A DNA stretch of 64,000 nucleotides, taken from contig NC_047070.1 of the NCBI RefSeq assembly GCF_902459465.1, positions 13,773,656 through 13,837,655 of the forward strand. The letters are read 5' to 3'. The stretch is from Asterias rubens (lineage: Eukaryota > Echinodermata > Asteroidea > Forcipulatida > Asteriidae). This document shows, piece by piece, positions 59,501 to 64,000 of this stretch. The first letter of the stretch is position 1. Each line of letters opens with the position of its first letter. Position numbers and translations under genes: made by a program. The notes under the pieces are model-generated. The model was not told the origin of the DNA, ran no database searches, and worked only from the letters and a program-made list of their open reading frames with translations.

Positions 59501-61419
59501 AGCCTGGAGTTCATCGAAATTATTGATACAGACAACAACAAAATTGAAGTGTAAAAAAATAGAACCGGGTGGTTAGCGAATAAACGTTTCTATCAGTATG
59601 CTCTGATTGTCTTCAAGAGAAATAGATATACACATGTTTGAAACTTACATGTTGTGGAGAAAGAATAACTATAAATATGAATAGTAGACTAGCGGGGACA
59701 ACCATGTGTAAAATCTCTTTTGAGGGAGTGTTGGCTCTGAAAACAGCCAGTGTCCACATTGATATCCACTAAAAACAATGTATCTATTTAAATATCTGAC
59801 CGGTCTCGTCCGTCTGTATGTCCTTGTCTAGTCCTAGTCCTGCTGTCCATTGGTAAATTTTTAAAAAGGCACTATGCTTCAAATTTTCACTGCATGTTGG
59901 TAATAACTCAACGGGGTATCTTTAGCCATGTTATAGTATGTTTCAATTCTGTAGCCTGTATAATGGTTGAATTGCATTTGATGCTTTTGTTGTTGCCAAT
60001 AATGGAATAAATGTCTAAACACAATGGTGGTACCACAAACCACTCTTAGCTATACTTTCACAGTGCATACCTTTAAACCCTACAAACACATTTAAGTACA
60101 AAGTATAGCATTCGCTGAAGGAGCTTATGTCTAAACATAACTTACCGTCCAACCCCCCTCATCTGAATCCATATCACAGTAGACTTGCAAAGATCCAGTC
60201 CGCCTCGCTGGGTACACAGTGTACTCACCGCTGATGCTTAAGGGTGAATTAGTTTGAATGTCCCAGCAGTCGATTGGTTGAAACTCTAAAAGTCAAAGGG
60301 AAAAAATTAAAAAATTAAAGGCACTATAGTTATACGTCTTTTAACTTTCCTATATGGAACCTTACAAATGAATGCACATCCCAGAAGCAAAGTCTATAGC
60401 GCATTTATTTGGGAGGTTTTCAAGAGATAATTGCCAGGGAAAGAAGTATGATGCAATTTCGTTTGCATAAATTGACTAGACTATATAAGTAGAAACAAAC
60501 ATTGGTACCTTGCCACACTCATGAACTAACCACGATCACAAACAATAACCATTAAATTAAAAACACAGCGTCCGAATTGTAAACTCAGTGTTTTCTCGAG
60601 TTTGGTGAAAACACCACAGGCATAGTACTCAAACGTCCTGTTGGACGGGGGGATTTGAACCCACAACCTTTGCAATTCTAGAGCAGTGTCACCACCGAGT
60701 TTTCCCCGTAGCTAGAGGCAGTTCGAAGCCTATGTTTAGCAGCGGGTACTTCAGCGATTTAAAATGTGTTTACTTTGTAGGTATTTTCATTTTGGTTGAC
60801 CGGGAAAATCAAGATGATGTAAACAGATGAGGTAATGAACCAGAACAAAAGCGTAATTGACTAATCTGCTGATGACATATGAAGCAAACAAGTGTGACAA
60901 TTCATTATTCTTGATGCAAGAGAGCTGTTTAGCAAGAACAAACACACACCAATTAAAAATGTTTTTACCTGTTGTAGTCGGTGCTGCAGTAGTCGGTGCT
61001 GCAGTAGTCGGTGCTGCAGTAGTCGGTGCTGCAGTAGTCGGTGCTGCAGTAGTCGGTTCTGCAGTAGTCGGTTCTGCAGTAGTCGGTGCTGCAGTAGTCG
61101 GTTCTGCAGTAGTTGGTGCTGCAGTAGTCGGTGCTGCAGTAGTCGGTGCTGCAGTAGTCGGTGCTGCAGTAGTCGGTGCTGCAGTAGACGGTGCTGCAGT
61201 AGTCGGTGCTGCAGTAGTCGGTGCTGCAGTAGTCGGTGCTGCAGTAGTCGGTGCTGCAGTAGTCGGTGCCGCAGTAGTCGGTGCCGCAGTAGTCGGTGCT
61301 GCAGTAGTCGGTGCTGCAGTAGTCGGTGCTGCAGTAGTCGGTGCTGCAGTAGTCGATGCTGCAGTAGTCGGTGCTGCAGTAGTCGGTGCTGCAGTAGTCG
61401 GTGCTGCAGTAGTCGTTAT
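52586..61419 (-). CDS. FReD-4: mucin-like stalk with two FReDs (5' end outside window)
   Basis: Minus-strand exons in order: 61419-60969 (AAPTT repeats), 60285-60146 (A1), 58207-57940 (fused B+C1), 57056-56805 (D1), 56524-56388 (A2), 54653-54466 (B2), 53196-53123 (C2), 52845-52586 (D2, stop). Together 1770 nt, 589 residues, in frame, all GT-AG. Repeat exon phase 0 in, 1 out, then phase-1 FReD units as in the plus-strand genes. The two FReDs are diverged from each other and from FReD-1 to -3. Signal peptide and any N-terminal domain must lie beyond 64000; I found none within 61420-64000. Convergent with FReD-1 to -3. Confidence 0.82.
53321..54201. mobile_element. TIR element (GCCATGGGCGTCAATC) inside a microsatellite
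   Basis: Perfect terminal inverse repeats, GCCATGGGCGTCAATC on the left and GATTGACGCCCATGGC on the right. The body contains three related sub-blocks (AAAATTTTCCCGGGCCCTT with variants near 53575, 53860 and 54105) and C-rich runs. The flanks on both sides are CAA/ATC microsatellite. It is about 880 bp with no transposase and lies in the B2-C2 intron of FReD-4. Confidence 0.72.
54202..54450. repeat. CAA/ATC microsatellite
   Basis: Long run of CAACAACATCAAC and CATCATCAACAA combinations in the B2-C2 intron. The long Thr/Ser or Met/Leu frames it creates are artefacts of the repeat. Confidence 0.9.
54838..55262 (+). mobile_element. SINE-like element, fullest copy, with ATA run
   Basis: An (ATA)n run is followed by AACGCGCCTTTTGCCAAAGG, ACACCGGGGCGAACCCCTTC, CTTTACGTCCCATCCGAAGG, AAGGACACAAGTGTCACGGC and GGGGATTCGAACCC (inverse B-box-like). 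Fragments at 6209, 17270, 19800, 22345, 28850 and 31080 map to different parts of it. Confidence 0.7.
55301..55755 (+). mobile_element. Decayed TTAA MITE and adjoining GTGGATTTCAC repeat
   Basis: 55301 to about 55643 is a diverged MITE (TTAA at 55297-55300; GAAACGGCTCGCTCTGAAG; ends ACCAAAGGTGTCCAGG). 55644-55755 resembles the palindromic repeat at 12130. Both lie in the A2-B2 intron of FReD-4. Confidence 0.6.
56805..60285 (-). CDS. FReD-4, fibrinogen C-terminal domain 1 (B and C exons fused)
   Basis: A1 60285-60146, BC1 58207-57940, D1 57056-56805. A1 has IDCWDIQTNS and VYCDMD. BC1 is one 268-nt exon equal to B (188) plus C (80) with no intron between. It starts VFQRRVDNSQDFDLTW and ends GTFYGSYDA with donor GTTTGT. 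D1 has FSTKDRDNDDD (calcium loop), CAQTYLGPWWYKAC and MKIRP, but SNLNG is replaced by ACLNC, giving two extra cysteines. The domain size is otherwise normal. It splices in phase 1 to domain 2. Confidence 0.85.
58250..60140. other. FReD-4 intron A1-BC1
   Basis: No exon or repeat family seen. The frame at 59055-59405 (plus strand) has no signal or motif and I do not call it. Confidence 0.4.
60580..60735 (-). mobile_element. tRNA-derived SINE, reverse copy
   Basis: The inverse strand reads GAACTGCCTCTAGCTAC, GAATTGCAAAGG and a B-box-like GGGTTCAAATCCC, matching 39300-39420. Confidence 0.55.
60969..61419 (-). CDS. FReD-4 mucin-like AAPTT repeat exon
   Basis: 451 nt coding about 150 residues, nearly all AAPTT units (15-bp unit GCAGCACCGACTACT, about 29-30 copies) with occasional Ala-to-Glu and Pro/Thr-to-Ser changes. 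Acceptor ACAACACAG, donor ACAACAG|GTAAAA. Pro/Thr density implies a stiff, heavily O-glycosylated stalk. It occupies the place of the Thr-rich mini-exons in FReD-1 to -3. As a pure tandem array it probably varies in copy number between alleles. Confidence 0.83.
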
Positions 61420-61589
61420 CTGTGTTGTGATTAAAAGCATTATTTCGAACACATTATTTGAAAATGTTGAAAAAACTATCCCCTGGAAACTGGGTTGAAT
61501 AGGTGGTCATTGTTTAAATGAGAATTGCTAGTCTTTATTTTTTGTTTGGCAAAGTAGAAGGAAAGAGACCATCAACATGAACTAGGTCC

Positions 61590-62195
61590 AGTGACATTTA
61601 GGTACACCTTTGTGGCTACATTTAGGTACATCTTAGGGGCTGCATTTAGGCCGGGTGACATTTAGGTACAATTTGGGGCTACATTTAGGTTGGGCGACAT
61701 TTAGGTAAAACTTTGATGCTACATTTAGGTCGGGTAACAATTAGGTACATTTTGAGGGCTACATTAAGGTCGGGTGACATCTAGGTACTACTTTTGGAAT
61801 ACAACTAGGTCGGGCGACATTTGGGTACTTACTGTTGGGCTACACTTACGTACATCTTTGGGACTACTTATGGTCGGGTGACATAACGGTACTACTTTGG
61901 GGCTACAACTAGGTCCGGTGGCATTTGGGTACAACTTTTTGCCTACATTTAGGTTGGACGACATTCAGGTTAAACTTTGAGGCTAAATTAAGGTCGGGCA
62001 ACAATAAGGTACGTTTTGGGAGCTACATTAAGGTCGGATGACATCTAGGTACTACTTTTGGGCTACATTTACTTAGGTAATTATTGGGCTATATTTAGGC
62101 CGGGTGGGGACAACATTTAGGTCGGGCAACCATTTTGCGGATTCTGGGCTAAATTTAGGTCAGGACAAAATTTGTGGCCCTGGCTACATTAGGGG
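61590..62195 (-). repeat. Degenerate minisatellite (inverse of 34045-34300)
   Basis: Units GGGCTACATTTAGGTCGGG and GACATTTAGGTACAACTTTG recur about every 40 bp for roughly 600 bp. On the minus strand they read CCTAAATGTAGCCCC, as at 34 kb. Located upstream of the mucin exon of FReD-4, probably in an intron. Confidence 0.78.
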
Positions 62196-62199
62196 GCCG

Positions 62200-63555
62200 C
62201 ACAGTTGATATGCAGTGGTCAAACGCATTTGTTGAGTTTAAATATACTGCTTTATTAAATATTCACTACACTGCCTCTGTTTATAGAGCCTTAGAAAGGC
62301 TAAAAATAACTATTGTTTCTGTGTTCTACTGATCAAAATAAGTCTCGAATCAGCTAGTATTTATCATAGCTTGAATTATGTGAGAGAATGAGTAAGCTAT
62401 TTAATTCCCTTTCGTTTGCGGATGTTGTGCAGAGTGCTCTCAGCTACTTACAGGTTTCATTTTAACTACATTTTTTATGATAAGGGCTCTTGTAGACACT
62501 TTTTATGACCATAAGACGAAAATTAGACCACTATAATGGACGCTCTTATAGTAAGTCATCACCCGAATAAGAATGATTATAATTTGAATATTGGTGTTAA
62601 CTTGGTGTTCCTACTGAACCCCTCAATGAACCACATTAAACATTCATACAGTTGGTCCTCTTTGAGTTAGAACATGTAAGCAATAATTACATGCGGCTTC
62701 TTTGATCGCAACCTGCATTATTAAACATACTGGTTCCAATAATCCAAATACCACATGACATTGACACTAAAGTTGACTGTTTATACCCAAACAAAGAAAA
62801 AACAAACGTAGAAATTTCTATACAGCTTATTGCTATGGCAACGAATCATATCCGTATTGGGATTTGATGTTGTTTAACTCGACGTAAATGAACAGGGTTT
62901 TCCATGTATTCTGGTTGTGAAGCCAATGACTGTCTACCAAGCGAACATAATCACTTTCTAGCAAAAACTAATGAAGGAAGGATGCCTTTTAGGCAGTCTT
63001 TTCGTTTGAAATTAATTTCCTTTTTAGATGTCGATACTCGTGTTTAATGTACGTGTGTAAGTAATCATCATCAATGCTACTTTGTAAAAGCACGTACTGG
63101 TCAAATAGCAATCAAATATTTTACTACAAGACGACATGATAAATTATGATATGCTTCAGTTTAAGACTTTTCATTAATCCAGGCATCTCTTTGAAGGGAA
63201 AGTATTATGGTTTTGGAGCCGTCTTGTTGATCCTATATAAATGTAGATAGTGCAATCAAACTATCACCTGCAAATTTCTAGCAAAATTTGGAAGCGGTTT
63301 TGAGGTTTTTGCCGAAAATATAGAAGCGGTTCATGCATGACCCATATTCTGTATTCGAAATACATTTCCTGAGACGTTTCTCAAACTCAAATTCAAATTG
63401 GGGGCGGGGTATCAATAAAGGTTTTAACATAACCACATTATTACCACATACGACACAGAAACACTTTGGTTTGATCAACAGAGTGGCCTGAGCAGCCTTT
63501 TATTTGTTTATGCTGCAATGAGCTAAGCCATAACAAAATGCTTGTATTTTATAGA
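62200..63555. other. Upstream part of FReD-4 locus, nothing recognised
   Basis: AT-rich, no exon with splice sites and family motifs on either strand. The frame at 63278-63478 has no support. Confidence 0.4.
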
Positions 63556-63556
63556 A

Positions 63557-63840
63557 CTAAACCAGATCTCCGGCAGTTGCCTGCCATCCGCAAGATCTTC
63601 TAAAATGTGTTTAATGCAAACCAATAAGCTGAACTGATTCCCGGTAGTCGCATCACCCGCGAAATCAAAAGTAATAAACAAAGCAATTAAAGCCAAACTG
63701 ATTTCCGCGAAATCAACAACAGTAAATCAACCAATAGCAAAACTGACCTCCGGCCGTAGCTAAATCCGCGAGGTCGCCAAAACTACTACTGCATACAGGT
63801 TTCCGGACGAGGCTGTACCGCGAAACCAAAAGCGTTAAAA
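63557..63840. repeat. Degenerate tandem repeat, unit about 60-75 bp
   Basis: Four units: AACCAGATCTCCGGCAGTTG, GAACTGATTCCCGGTAGTCG, AAACTGACCTCCGGCCGTAG and ACAGGTTTCCGGACGAGG, each followed by CCGCGAAATC or a near match and then A-rich sequence. No coding sense. Confidence 0.55.
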
Positions 63841-64000
63841 TAAAAGGTTTGCAAAGGAACTTGAAATTAAAGCAAATATAGCACAGTTAAATAAACAGCA
63901 CATATTCCCCGGTTGTTGGCAAATTAAGACAAAGCGACTAAAATATGTTTCATCCCGTCAACGCAGAATACCATAATTATAATAATGATAATACATTTAA

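Noticed and set aside
60857-61498. Long plus-strand open frame of VVGAA repeats
   Set aside because: Antisense shadow of the AAPTT exon. The minus frame has matching splice sites and phase to FReD exon A1; the plus frame has neither.

Overview
This window is a piece of animal nuclear genome. It is intron-rich and AT-rich, carries many non-autonomous transposons, and its only convincing proteins are secreted, disulfide-bonded extracellular ones. Fibrinogen C-terminal (FReD) domains, a PAN/apple-like domain and a TTAA-flanked MITE family suggest a marine invertebrate deuterostome, most likely an echinoderm and possibly a sea star. The species call is inference only.

Layout. (1) 1-5668 is the left arm of a large inverted repeat that runs off the window start. 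(2) 5.9-42.3 kb holds three tandem plus-strand paralogues (here FReD-1, -2 and -3). Each has a signal peptide with a PAN-like domain (exon 1), a Thr-rich stalk built from about 60-nt phase-0 mini-exons, and one or two FReD domains of four exons (A-B-C-D). FReD-1 (6695-21229) and FReD-2 (24748-33204) have two tandem FReDs; FReD-3 (35882-42276) has one. (3) 42.3-45.5 kb is gene-poor. (4) 45491-about 51303 is the right arm of the inverted repeat, carrying a 5'-truncated LINE. (5) 52.6-61.4 kb holds a convergent minus-strand gene (FReD-4, 5' end outside the window) with a long AAPTT mucin-like exon and two FReDs. (6) 61.4-64 kb is non-coding with two degenerate minisatellites.

How the genes fit together. 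Exon phases show how the proteins vary. Stalk mini-exons are phase 0-0, and the last one ends in phase 1. Every FReD unit starts and ends in phase 1, so whole FReDs can be added or removed without a frame change. In four of the five plus-strand FReD units the D exon ends G|GTAATTAA or G|GTAACTAA. If the GT is spliced, the chain continues into another FReD; if not, the same bases encode Gly-Asn-stop. The products look like secreted ficolin/FREP-type recognition proteins with variable stalk length and FReD number. An immune-lectin role is inferred from the family and not shown by the sequence.

Mobile DNA. At least 20 copies or fragments of one TTAA-flanked MITE family are scattered through introns, flanks and both inverted-repeat arms. 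There are also several foldback elements, tRNA-like SINE pieces, one LINE fragment, and a TIR element inside a CAA/ATC microsatellite. The inverted repeat brackets the three plus-strand genes, so the roughly 40-kb block between the arms could invert by recombination.
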